Part shown: positions 37,936-45,861 of the stretch, piece by piece
Position numbering within the stretch: position 1 is the stretch's first letter
Layout of the letters: the number at the start of each line of letters is the position of its first letter
Source of the DNA: Pseudohaliea rubra DSM 19751
GTDB lineage: Bacteria; Pseudomonadota; Gammaproteobacteria; Pseudomonadales; Halieaceae
DNA: 64,000 bases
Direction: 5' to 3'
Assembly (NCBI RefSeq): GCF_000764025.1
Contig: NZ_KN234753.1
Location: 36,545 to 100,544 of the forward strand
Program-made: the position numbers and the translations under genes
Notes under the pieces: model-generated
Database searches by the model: none
Seen by the model: only the letters and a program-made list of their open reading frames with translations
Told to the model about the DNA's origin: nothing

Positions 37936-39137
37936 CGCGTGGTGCTCTGTCAGGTCACTTCAAGGGAGTCGTGGCCAAGCGGCTCAAGGCCGTCGAGGTC
38001 ATGCCCACGTCATCAAACCAGCATGAGTTCAACGGTGTGCGTGAGCTGCGCAGTCTCTTTGGGGATGGGCGGTTAGCTGACTGCCCAGCCCACTTCATCT
38101 GGTTTGGCGATGAGGGTGACGTCTTTGCCGAGCATGGAGTAATGACCTGGTATGACGCCAGAGAGAGGCACCCCACGCGCTCTGAGTTCAGGCTGTACTT
38201 CCGGTCCAATGAGGTAATGGATGCAGCCAGTACAGGGGACTTGCTCCTTCTTGCAAGACAACGTGACGATAGCCTGCTCGCAGTAGTCGCGCCTGGTGAA
38301 TCGACCATGGAAGGCCAGCTTCTTTGGCTTTTTGATGTGCCGGTAAGTGACGAACGGGACCTAGAGTACCGCGACCTGACGGGGGACGACGAAGCGCTTG
38401 GGTTTGCGGAGCGTTACATCCTCGAAGAGCTAGGTATTGAAACCGAAGAACCTGAGTCTGCTGACCTTGACGCGCTGGTAGAGCCATTCGGGCTTTCCTT
38501 TCCAACTACTGTCGTGTTTTCCGCGTTTGCTCGGGAGACTCTCCGGGACGTAAACCCTCTTGATGGTCCTGATGCAGCTCTGCTTGCTTGGATGGAGCGC
38601 GAGGAAGCCTTGTTCCGGAGGTTGGAGAAGCGCATTGTTGCCTCTAGGCTGGAACAGGGCTTCTTCAGTGATGGTGAAGCTGATGTTGATGGCTTCGTGA
38701 GCTTCTCCTTGAGCGTCCAGAATCGAAGGAAGTCTCGGGTCGGGCATGCTCTCGAAAACCACCTTCAGGAGATCTTTGACCAGTTCGGGCTTGCTTACGC
38801 GCGCGGAGCCTGCACGGAAGGCCGCAAGAAACCGGATTTTCTTTTCCCAGGACCGGAGGCATATGCTGATCCTGAATTCCCCAGTAGCTCGCTGCGGATG
38901 TTGGGTGTGAAATCGACCTGCAAGGACCGGTGGCGCCAGGTGTTGTCAGAAGCGGCAAGAATTGATCACAAACACCTGCTTACCTTGGAGCCTGCCATCA
39001 GCACGGACCAGACTGCTGAAATGCAAGCAGCCCAATTGCAATTGGTATTGCCGGAAAGCCTTCACAGTTCTTATAAACCGCTACAGCAGCACTGGCTTAT
39101 GTCCGTAAGTCAGTTCATTGCGGCCGTACAGGATTGA
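37932..39137 (+). CDS. EcoRII-like type II restriction endonuclease (C-terminal catalytic domain)
   Basis: 401 aa. The C-terminal 140 residues resemble the EcoRII catalytic domain throughout: SVQNRRKSRVGHALENHLQ, PDFLFPGPEAY, LGVKSTCKDRWRQVLSEA. Catalytic residues by analogy with EcoRII D299, K324 and K328 are D302, K327 and K331, with identical spacing. The N-terminal 200 residues differ from the EcoRII effector domain but contain a possible B3-like variant (RSEFRLYFRSNEVMDAASTGDLLLLA). Should cut at or near CCWGG. Coupled to vsr by ATGA. Confidence 0.9.
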   Translation: MTRGALSGHFKGVVAKRLKAVEVMPTSSNQHEFNGVRELRSLFGDGRLADCPAHFIWFGDEGDVFAEHGVMTWYDARERHPTRSEFRLYFRSNEVMDAASTGDLLLLARQRDDSLLAVVAPGESTMEGQLLWLFDVPVSDERDLEYRDLTGDDEALGFAERYILEELGIETEEPESADLDALVEPFGLSFPTTVVFSAFARETLRDVNPLDGPDAALLAWMEREEALFRRLEKRIVASRLEQGFFSDGEADVDGFVSFSLSVQNRRKSRVGHALENHLQEIFDQFGLAYARGACTEGRKKPDFLFPGPEAYADPEFPSSSLRMLGVKSTCKDRWRQVLSEAARIDHKHLLTLEPAISTDQTAEMQAAQLQLVLPESLHSSYKPLQQHWLMSVSQFIAAVQD

Positions 39138-39187
39138 CCTCTTGTCGTGGTCCGGTATCTTGGCTTGGCCGCTCCACTGAAGCTCTT

Positions 39188-40294
39188 CTAGTTTTCAATT
39201 GGCTTTGGCTTTAGCCGTTGATGTACGTAGCTACGGTGCCAAGCCAACGCTTCAGGTGCCGGTGCAAGTGCCGGGTCCGTCGGCGGCCGCAATGCGACGC
39301 CATGATACTGTTCGAGAGGGGCGTTGGGCGGAATAGCAAGCACCATGTCAGGTATGCGGAATTCCCCGTTGTCATCAACGTAGGCAAGGCAGTTGTCGAA
39401 CGCCCAATGCAGTCTCCTGTTGAGAAGTAGACCATTTCGGGCATCATCAGTGCCTGCCAGTGATCTTGGTACTATGTGGGCAGCCTCCAACTCCGAACGT
39501 CCATCTGGTGAAACACAGCCCTCGCCTGAAACAGTACACTTGTGGGCGTAAAGATCCAGTAAGCGGGACCTGAACGCAGTAGACCTTGCAACCCTCATGC
39601 TCGCGCGCAGTTCGAGCCTGTTGGGTTCATCGAACAGCCTGAAGTCTTGCTGCTCTCTGGCTTCTTCCTGTCTGCCGGCAGCGTAAACGTCTTGCTCGGT
39701 CGGTGTTATCTGCGTGTCATCTAGATCCATTTTTCCGTAACGTCGGTTCGCTCCCAGAACCTGCCTAAGCCACCGGTAGTCTTCAGTCCCCCGACGTACG
39801 AGAGTGAGCCGAAAAAGCCGAGGCGACGAGCTGCTGCGCTGAAAGAGGACGTAGTCTTCGGCACGACTGCGCTGCCGAAGCGGCCCCAAGTTGCCAGTCA
39901 ACCTGTACTCCTTGGGACGTGTCCCTCCCCACGTTTGTGACTGAAACCTTGTTTGAACGACGTCTTCTAGACGGCCGTCAACTACAAGCTCTGCTTCAAT
40001 GCGAACGGTCTGCGTCGATTGCGTCACAGAAAGAGGGGACAGTTGATCAACAGGAAAGCAGTCAAGCATCGCTCGCGCCACTACGATTCCGGCGACATTA
40101 CTCCTGCACTCGCCCGAGTCGTTTCTGGGAAGGCGCTTGAAATACGGAACAGACCACTTCGGGTCTGCAAGGATACGAGGCAGGAACACTATAGCCTCCA
40201 GTTTTGCGTTGTTGTGGGCGGAAAAGCTCGTTATTGGCCTATGAAAACGGCGGAGTGCGGGGAGTGTCAACCCGGTAGTCTTATGCAGAACCAA
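39188..40294 (-). CDS. Chimeric nuclease: EcoRII-N-like DNA-binding domain fused to HNH
   Basis: 368 aa. Residues 45-180 resemble the EcoRII N-terminal effector-binding domain: YFKRLPRNDSG...VAG...LDCFP, then GGTRPKEYRLTG...GPLR. Residues 245-310 are an HNH_2-type nuclease: CTVSGEGC, AAHIVPRSLAG with H273, RNGLLL with N287, and LHWAFD with H296. It converges on the EcoRII-like gene across 50 nt. Start TTG 40294 is tentative; the IS element begins only 38 nt upstream, so the native promoter may be displaced. It could be a second nuclease for the same site or a type IV-like enzyme. Confidence 0.78.
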   Translation of the reverse strand: MVLHKTTGLTLPALRRFHRPITSFSAHNNAKLEAIVFLPRILADPKWSVPYFKRLPRNDSGECRSNVAGIVVARAMLDCFPVDQLSPLSVTQSTQTVRIEAELVVDGRLEDVVQTRFQSQTWGGTRPKEYRLTGNLGPLRQRSRAEDYVLFQRSSSSPRLFRLTLVRRGTEDYRWLRQVLGANRRYGKMDLDDTQITPTEQDVYAAGRQEEAREQQDFRLFDEPNRLELRASMRVARSTAFRSRLLDLYAHKCTVSGEGCVSPDGRSELEAAHIVPRSLAGTDDARNGLLLNRRLHWAFDNCLAYVDDNGEFRIPDMVLAIPPNAPLEQYHGVALRPPTDPALAPAPEALAWHRSYVHQRLKPKPIEN

Positions 40295-40397
40295 ACGTTT
40301 TCCACGTAACTCCAGTGATTTGGTGCCGACGTTGGGTTCACCCCCGTTTTTGCGGACACTTCAAAGAAGCCCGATACTGGGCAAAAGGAGTGTCGTT

Positions 40398-40685
40398 ATG
40401 GCCAAGAGAAGAAAGTACAGTCCGGAGTTCAAGCGCGGCGCTGTAGAGCAAGTACGGCAGCCAGGTGTGAGCTGCGCACAGGTGGCTCGGGAGCTGGGCA
40501 TCGGGGCTAATCTATTGACCCGCTGGAAGCGTGAGGCCGAAGTCGAGGGCACCAGAGCCTTCGGCGGCACAGGTAATGCGCGTGACGAAGAAGTCGCCCA
40601 GCTGAAGCGCGAGCTCGCGCGTGTGAAGAAGGAACGCGATTTTTTGCGCGAAGCGGCAACGTTCTTTGCGAAGGAATCGTCCTGA
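40398..40685 (+). CDS. IS3-family transposase OrfA (HTH)
   Basis: 95 aa. HTH_Tnp_1 type ([19 protein letters not shown]...[21 protein letters not shown]) followed by a leucine-zipper segment ([23 protein letters not shown]). A slippery heptamer T TTT TTG at 40640-40646, in the zero frame of OrfA, allows a -1 shift into the OrfB frame, which is open from there on. Confidence 0.92.
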   Translation: MAKRRKYSPEFKRGAVEQVRQPGVSCAQVARELGIGANLLTRWKREAEVEGTRAFGGTGNARDEEVAQLKRELARVKKERDFLREAATFFAKESS

Positions 40686-40729
40686 AGTACCGGGCGATCC
40701 GACGTTGTCGCAGTGAATTCCCTGTTCGC

Positions 40730-41554
40730 ATGATGTGCCATTGCCTGAAGGTCTCGCCCAGCGGCTACTACGCCTGGGAAGCTCGCCCGCCGAGCCCTCG
40801 TCAGCGCGACAATGATCGTCTTCTCGCTCGTATTCGCGAGATTCACTCGGACAGCCAAGGTGCCATAGGCGCGTTTCGGATGCATGAGGATCTCGTCTTT
40901 GAGGGCGAAAAGGCCAGCCTGAATCGAGCGGCGCGACTCATGGCGAAAGAGGGTCTGCAAGGCTGGCCGCGCCGCAAGAAGCGTGGCCAGCGCGGTACGC
41001 CTGGCTCGCCGCCGGCAGGCGTCAAGAACCTGCTCGAGCGAGATTTCACCGCCCTGGAGCCCGAAAGCAAATGGGTTACCGACATCACCGAAGTGAAGAC
41101 CGGCGAGGGCAAGCTTTTCTTGTGCATCGTCCTCGATCTGTTCAGCAAGCTCGTTCTGGGTTGGTCGATGCACCATCGCCAAGACCGCAAAATGGTTCTA
41201 CGGGCTGTGGAGATGGCAGTCTGGCAGCGTGAGAGCGAAGGCGCCCTAATTCTGCATTCGGATCGCGGTAGTCAGTTTTGTAGCGGTGACTACCAGCGTT
41301 TCCTGGAGCGCAACACGCTCATCTGCTCCATGAGTGCGGTCGGCCACTGCGGTGATAATGCGGCCTGCGAGGGATTCTTCGGGCTGCTCAAGCGGGACCG
41401 GACGAACCGGGTGAAGTATCCGACCTATGACACGGCGAGAGCCGATGTGTTTGACTATATCGAGCGTTTTCATAATCCTCGCATGCGGCGACGGCTTGCA
41501 CGTCAGGATTTGAAGTTCGCGAGCTTTTCAGAACCGTCCGTGGAAATGGGGTAG
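40730..41554 (+). CDS. IS3-family transposase OrfB (DDE integrase)
   Basis: 274 aa from the first ATG, but family sequence ([16 protein letters not shown]) continues upstream in frame from about 40682, so it is probably made as an OrfAB fusion by -1 frameshift. DDE residues are in [19 protein letters not shown] and [15 protein letters not shown]. Intact, so the element may still be active. Confidence 0.92.
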   Translation: MMCHCLKVSPSGYYAWEARPPSPRQRDNDRLLARIREIHSDSQGAIGAFRMHEDLVFEGEKASLNRAARLMAKEGLQGWPRRKKRGQRGTPGSPPAGVKNLLERDFTALEPESKWVTDITEVKTGEGKLFLCIVLDLFSKLVLGWSMHHRQDRKMVLRAVEMAVWQRESEGALILHSDRGSQFCSGDYQRFLERNTLICSMSAVGHCGDNAACEGFFGLLKRDRTNRVKYPTYDTARADVFDYIERFHNPRMRRRLARQDLKFASFSEPSVEMG

Positions 41555-41719
41555 AACCCACCTGATTGTTAGGCGCAGAAGCGCCGTTCATGCTAACTTC
41601 ATCCATAGGCGATCTTTCATCTTGGTTAGTGCTGATGGGTTTGCCGGGGGCCTCGGTGATGCTTGGCGGCTGCCGAGGCCCCTCTCTTCCTTGGTTCCCG
41701 CTACCGGGGCAGGGACTTG

Positions 41720-42055
41720 TCATAGCCATTCGGTATCCACCTCGCCTTCCGTCTCTGGCTGAACAAAGGTGCTGACCTCCCAGCCGATGTACCTGTAGTG
41801 CCTTTCGCTTGGGATTAGCTGGCACATCTCGGCTACAGCGGGCTTGCGCTTTCGCTCGATCCTCGCCCCTTTTTCCTTAAGCCGAGCCACGGTCTCGTCA
41901 GGCTCCTGGACCCGATGCTTTTTGAGCTCCCAGGCCATGACCCACTCACCGGCCCTATCAAGGAGAACCCGAAGGGTCGTTGCCTCGTCCTCAGGAAGGC
42001 GGACGGTCGTCGTCTTTGCCGAGAGCGTCACATCAACTAGTGCCTCATCACTCAT
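41720..42055 (-). CDS. Hypothetical 111-aa protein next to AlpA-like regulator
   Basis: Unrecognised. A perfect ribosome site (GGAGG, 6 nt before ATG 42055) supports it. The sequence is charged (TVRLPEDEATTLRVLLDRAGEWVMAWELKKHRVQEPDETVARLKEKGA) with a winged-helix-like middle. Its start overlaps the end of the AlpA-like gene by 8 nt. May be a small DNA-binding or accessory protein of the island. Confidence 0.7.
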   Translation of the reverse strand: MSDEALVDVTLSAKTTTVRLPEDEATTLRVLLDRAGEWVMAWELKKHRVQEPDETVARLKEKGARIERKRKPAVAEMCQLIPSERHYRYIGWEVSTFVQPETEGEVDTEWL

Positions 42056-42341
42056 GGGGTACCTCCTTTGAGTCCTCAGCGGCTTCCGTTGAAGCTTGGA
42101 CTTCAGCAGCAAGACCTTGGTCTCGCTCTTGGATTCGCTGCTCCATCCACTCCTCCACCTCGGAGAGGACCCAGGCCCGTGACTTTCCGCCAGGTACAAG
42201 CGCAAGGCTCTTGGGGAACCTGCCGTCTGCGGTCAGGGCATGAATGTAGGAGCGTGAGAGACCCGTCATGCGGGCGACCTCGCCGATCCGTACGAGACGG
42301 GAGGGTGTGCGGCTATGGTCATGTTTCGAAGCGCTTTTCAT
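42048..42341 (-). CDS. AlpA-family phage/island regulatory protein
   Basis: 97 aa. The excisionase-like winged-helix core RIGEVARMTGLSRSYIHALTADGRFPKSLAL...SRAWVLSEVEEWMEQRI matches AlpA. In P4-like islands AlpA controls integrase expression or excision. It reads inward from the attR end, far from the integrase. Confidence 0.9.
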   Translation of the reverse strand: MKSASKHDHSRTPSRLVRIGEVARMTGLSRSYIHALTADGRFPKSLALVPGGKSRAWVLSEVEEWMEQRIQERDQGLAAEVQASTEAAEDSKEVPHE

Positions 42342-42767
42342 AATTGATGCCTTTCAAAAGTTGAGGTTTGTGGCCGATCAGTTCTGACCGGTTCAGCTCA
42401 AAGTCTGAGGCAGCGAAAAACGGTTTTCTGAAAAAAAATGCCTATCAGCTGAAACTATTTCTGTGAAAAGCATCGGACGCTGTGCTAAGTGACCGAAGTC
42501 GCGTTCAACTGATGCTTCGTTTGCGACGCGAGCAGACCGTGGCTGACTAAAATGCAGGCCTTCGTAGTTGGTGCTGGGCGGCAGCGTTGAGCCAGCTACC
42601 CGGCGACCGCAATAAGTCGGAGTGGCAGATGGAGGGGCCTTGAGGTTTCCCCATCAAGAAAGGCTGGTGGCAAGGAAAACAAAGACTTAGCGCGGCCTTT
42701 TTGGCAAAGCTGTGGGGAGGGGTGTGAGCCGTAACATACTGGCTTTACGAATAAAAATCGCAAGCTG
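42342..42767. other. 426-bp non-coding stretch before attR
   Basis: Holds the promoter of the AlpA-like gene and an AT-rich, A-tract-containing segment (about 42415-42445). No ORF with a ribosome site, no RNA gene recognised. Could include integrase arm sites or an excision control region. Confidence 0.4.
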
Positions 42768-42825
42768 GCAGTTGGCTTTTAACCAATTGGTCGCTGGTTC
42801 GAGCCCAGCACGGCCCACCATTTTT
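42768..42825 (+). repeat. attR: 58-bp direct repeat of the tRNA-Lys 3' end
   Basis: Identical to 26929-26986. It carries nucleotides 24-76 of the tRNA but no 5' half, so it cannot make a tRNA. Marks the distal edge of the intact island. Confidence 0.95.
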
Positions 42826-43002
42826 CAAGAGCCCTTTACGCCCACCAGCTGCCCGGGAGCCCCTCGTTTATGGAGTCCTCCGTTTACGATGAAGGGCCGA
42901 GGCGTAGCGTGAAGGAGTACTGACTCCTTCCCCATAACTACTGTCTTTCCCCACAAAATCCACTGAAGTTGCTCTGAAGGGTCCCTGCGGCCCCCGCTTC
43001 GC

Positions 43003-43113
43003 TCAGGCCTTCGGGTCCCTGATTGTGAAGTCCGGTGCAGGCGCCACAGTCTGCCCTTTCCGGCGGTAATGCTTGCGGGTGAGTTGTGCGGAGGAGTCTG
43101 CCAGCAATTCACT
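43003..43113 (-). pseudogene. 3' remnant of a second, related tyrosine integrase
   Basis: Encodes only the last 36 residues, including the nucleophile region LTRKHYRRKG. It matches the end of the island integrase at 25 of 36 residues. The DNA between attR and this remnant also matches the DNA between attL and the intact integrase (TTCCCCACAAAATCC...AAGTTGCTCT, 25 of 29 bases). Upstream codons are replaced by unrelated sequence. It is the scar of an older element at the same tRNA. Confidence 0.85.
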
Positions 43114-43245
43114 GCCTGCAGACTGAACAACTGTTGGGCCCGGAGAGCAAAAGCCTTGCATAGCGGCCTCGGAAGCGGCCAAAGTAGCGGTCAAATCGAG
43201 GGGAAGAAACTTCTTCTTGATTTTCTAACTATATGATATTTCTGG

Positions 43246-44529
43246 ATGTATCGATATTTTTATGTGGACAAAGAAGTGGCCAACAATAAGGACAAAAAGG
43301 CGGACAAGAGGGTAGGGGAGGCGGCTCCTGCCGAGGCGCCTCCTGACCGCGGAGAGCGTGCCGGGCTTCTTGAGCCGCTCCTCGTGAGTGATACCTCCCG
43401 GCACAGGGCTGCGCTGTCCGATCTCGCGCTGGAGCTTACCGCTGAATCGACGCGGTTGCGGACCGCGCTTCCGGAAAGCATTGCTTCTGCGCTCGCGACC
43501 CTCGTGCGCGCCATGAACTGCTACTACAGCAATCTCATCGAAGGTCACGATACCCATCCCGTCGATATCGAGCGAGCGCTGGCTGACGATTTCAGCGCCG
43601 AGCCGAAGCAGCGCAACCTGCAACTGGAAGCAAAGGCCCACATCGAGGTTCAGAAATGGATTGACGAGGGTGGTCTTGTCGGCCGAGCCACGACCGAAAG
43701 CGGCGTCCGTGAAATCCATGAGCGCTTCTGCGCGCACCTTCCACCCGAACTGCTGATTGTCGAAGACAACGAGACTGGTGAAGAGCTCGACATGATTCCG
43801 GGTGCCTACAGAGTCCGCGATGTCATCGTTGGTCGACACGTAGCGGTGAGCCCGGGCGCCGTGCCGCGTTTCATGCAACGTTTTGAGGAGGGTTATGCAA
43901 AGCTCGGGAAGACTGATCGCATCCTTTGCGCAGCGAGCGCGCACCATCGGCTGTTATGGATACACCCGTTTTTCGACGGCAACGGCCGCGTGGCCAGACT
44001 CATGTCGCATGCGTTGCTTCTCGAAGCGCTTGATACCGGTGGCCTGTGGTCCGTCGCGCGCGGACTTGCCCGTGCTGAGTCGGAGTACAAGAAGCTGCTC
44101 CAGGCTTGCGATCTGCCGCGCCGGAATGACCTCGACGGTCGCGGCAACCTCAGTGAAGAAACGCTCGCAGAATTTACGCGTTTCGTTCTCGAAACCTGCA
44201 TTGACCAGGTGACATTCATGCGGGGACTCATGGAGCCCGAGCGGCTGCGTGACAGAGTAATGATCTGGGCGGAAGAAGAGACCCGCGGCGGCCGCCTGCC
44301 GGGCAAAGCAAAAGAGCTTCTCAGCGCCATTCTTTACCGCGGCGAGGTCCAGCGCGGAGACGTAGCAGAAATTGTAGGGGCGAGTGCTCGAACGGCACGC
44401 CGCGTTGTGTCAGAGCTGACGGATATTGGCGTCGTACAGTCCGCCTCGCCGCGCGCGCCGGTTCAGTTGCGATTTCCGGCAGAGCTCGCAGGTCGTTGGA
44501 TGCCCGGACTGTTTCCCGATAAGAAGTGA
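43246..44529 (+). CDS. Fic family AMP-transferase-type protein (class II)
   Basis: 427 aa. Fic core HPFFDGNGRVAR at residues 240-251. The inhibitory helix motif S/TxxxEG is seen upstream as SNLIEG (95-100), making it a class II, self-inhibited Fic. A C-terminal winged helix (EVQRGDVAEIVGASARTARRVVSEL) suggests DNA binding or target choice. Fic enzymes AMPylate target proteins; the target is unknown. It lies outside attR, next to the integrase scar, so it is probably cargo of the older element. Confidence 0.92.
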   Translation: MYRYFYVDKEVANNKDKKADKRVGEAAPAEAPPDRGERAGLLEPLLVSDTSRHRAALSDLALELTAESTRLRTALPESIASALATLVRAMNCYYSNLIEGHDTHPVDIERALADDFSAEPKQRNLQLEAKAHIEVQKWIDEGGLVGRATTESGVREIHERFCAHLPPELLIVEDNETGEELDMIPGAYRVRDVIVGRHVAVSPGAVPRFMQRFEEGYAKLGKTDRILCAASAHHRLLWIHPFFDGNGRVARLMSHALLLEALDTGGLWSVARGLARAESEYKKLLQACDLPRRNDLDGRGNLSEETLAEFTRFVLETCIDQVTFMRGLMEPERLRDRVMIWAEEETRGGRLPGKAKELLSAILYRGEVQRGDVAEIVGASARTARRVVSELTDIGVVQSASPRAPVQLRFPAELAGRWMPGLFPDKK

Positions 44530-44605
44530 TGCGCGGGACCCGATGGTTAGATGTCCAAACGCCGCGCGGCGCAGATCGCCTGTCGTCCATTTGGGACGAA
44601 CGCGA

Positions 44606-44680
44606 ATGATCGAGGACATGGACTTCATAGAAGGCGAAACCCCGCTCGACCCGGGCGAACTCCCGCTGCTAGGTCGCTGA
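44606..44680 (+). pseudogene. Possible remnant of a mobile mystery protein B-type Fic gene
   Basis: A 24-codon open frame with MDFIEGETPLDPGE, close to the EGATPLDPDE motif at the start of mobile mystery protein B, then a frame break and stop. Nothing family-like follows. Too short to be sure. Confidence 0.3.
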
Positions 44681-44903
44681 ACGGGCAGTCACCGACCTGA
44701 CCGAGCTGCCGTCACCACCTGGCGATGTCAACGCCATCGGGGTGGCGTCCGCGTTCGCGCTCAGTGAATGCAATATCGGGGTAAATGTCACTGTCAGCAT
44801 TGCTGTGGGAGCGCCCATGGAGGTGGGCTCCGGTGGCGTCGGCGTGTTCAAGGTCGCCGAGACATGGACTGCGATTGCCGGCGCCACGGCATGGCCCGGG
44901 GCC
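44681..44903. other. Intergenic stretch between island scar and core
   Basis: No supported gene. A 72-codon minus-strand ORF is Thr/Pro-rich with no ribosome site. No second copy of the tRNA 3' end was found here, so the outer boundary of the older element is not visible. Confidence 0.4.
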
Positions 44904-45671
44904 CTACAGCACGTAGAGACGCAGCGGCATCCAGAGTCCCATGCCCATCATGATGAGGTTTTCCGTGAGCGAGACAAAACCAAGCGGCACGGTGCTGTCG
45001 CCGCCTACGCAGGCGCACTTGAGTTCGCGACGATCGATATAGACTGCCTTGAAGACCGAGACGGCGCCCACGGTGCCGATAAACAAGGCGATGGGTGCCG
45101 CCAGCCAGATCAGTGCCCCCGCGAGCATCAGGATGCCGGCAAGGGTTTCCGCATAGGGGTATATGTAGCCGTAACGTACCTGTCGTTGCGCGAGCAGATC
45201 GTAATTCAGAAACATGGTGCTGAAACTCTCAAGGTCCTTGAGTTTTTGCAGTCCCAGCAGGGTCATGGCGATAGCAATGGCGTACTCTGCCAGCAAGGGG
45301 CCGGCGAGCGTTCCCCACAGCTGCCAGTGCATGGCTATACCCATGGCCAGCGCCGTAGCGAAAAGGACAATGACCGGGACATAGGTGCTTTCATCGCTAG
45401 CCGGGACAGCCAGTCCCACATGCTCACGCACTTCCTCATAGCCGCCAATCCGCTCGTTGCCAATAAAGACCTGCGGCGTTGTGTCTACGCCATGTTCTGA
45501 CTTGAACGCATCGATCTCTTCCCGTGAGGTAAGCGTGTGGTCCTCGACCTGATAGCCCTCGCGCTTGAGAAGATCAAGGGTCTTGAGTCCGAAGGGGCAG
45601 ACATGTTCGCTGGTCTGCATGCGATAAAGACGGGCTTCCCGGACTGCTGCGCGTTGTTTTTCCGTTGCCAT
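44904..45671 (-). CDS. Glutaredoxin-MauE fusion membrane protein
   Basis: 255 aa. Residues 15-85 form a glutaredoxin-like domain (TSEHVCPFGLKTLDLLKREGY...TTPQVFIGNERIGGYEE). The active site is CPFG, with only the first cysteine, so it would act as a monothiol. Residues 95-250 hold about five membrane helices of MauE/DoxX type, with a possible CxC (KCACVGGD) near the last helix. MauE-type proteins help form disulphides or handle electrons in the envelope. Divergent from the TonB receptor. Confidence 0.83.
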   Translation of the reverse strand: MATEKQRAAVREARLYRMQTSEHVCPFGLKTLDLLKREGYQVEDHTLTSREEIDAFKSEHGVDTTPQVFIGNERIGGYEEVREHVGLAVPASDESTYVPVIVLFATALAMGIAMHWQLWGTLAGPLLAEYAIAIAMTLLGLQKLKDLESFSTMFLNYDLLAQRQVRYGYIYPYAETLAGILMLAGALIWLAAPIALFIGTVGAVSVFKAVYIDRRELKCACVGGDSTVPLGFVSLTENLIMMGMGLWMPLRLYVL

Positions 45672-45805
45672 GGGATCTTCCCTGCTCTGCCTCCTCTGTT
45701 AAAGCAAACGTAGCAGACAAAAAGAAGCCTCGCTGTCCAGTGAGTACTGCCGGCGCTGTAAAGTTGCCTGCAGCCGGCGGGGCGTTGCTTTTCAGATAAC
45801 TATAA

Positions 45806-45826
45806 GTAATAATAATTCGCATTAGT
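45806..45826 (+). promoter_or_regulatory. Candidate Fur box upstream of the TonB-dependent receptor
   Basis: An AT-rich stretch reading GTAATAATAATTCGCATTAG resembles the Fur consensus (AAT.ATAATT..CATT). It lies about 36 nt before the receptor ATG, in a 190-nt divergent region, so iron could repress either flanking gene. Similarity is by eye only. Confidence 0.5.
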
Positions 45827-45861
45827 ATTAACAACCCCAAGCCGAGAGCTGAGCTATCGTC

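Larger units (their letters stand above)
40333..41560 (+). mobile_element. IS3-family insertion sequence
   Basis: About 1.23 kb with imperfect terminal inverted repeats: left TGGGTTCACCCCCGTTTTTG, right (reverse complement) TGGGTTCTACCCCATTTCCA, both continuing CGGAC. Ends are TG...CA. Encodes OrfA and OrfB. The flanks (ACGT left, CCTG right) do not form a target duplication, so an end has changed or rearranged since insertion. Confidence 0.88.
26929..42825. mobile_element. Genomic island integrated in tRNA-Lys, bounded by 58-bp att repeats
   Basis: The 3' end of tRNA-Lys plus five T residues recurs exactly at the far end. A tyrosine integrase sits next to attL facing it, an AlpA-like regulator next to attR. 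Inside, gene density falls, several genes are unrecognised, and the coding style is less GC-biased than the flanks, with AT-rich patches near 31.9 and 42.4 kb. Cargo is mainly a restriction-modification and GHKL-ATPase cluster. No conjugation or phage structural genes are seen, so it is an integrative, probably non-self-transmissible island. Confidence 0.92.

Noticed and set aside
42770..42825. Second tRNA-Lys gene
   Set aside because: Only the 3' part (from nucleotide 24) is present, with no acceptor 5' strand or D-arm; it is attR.
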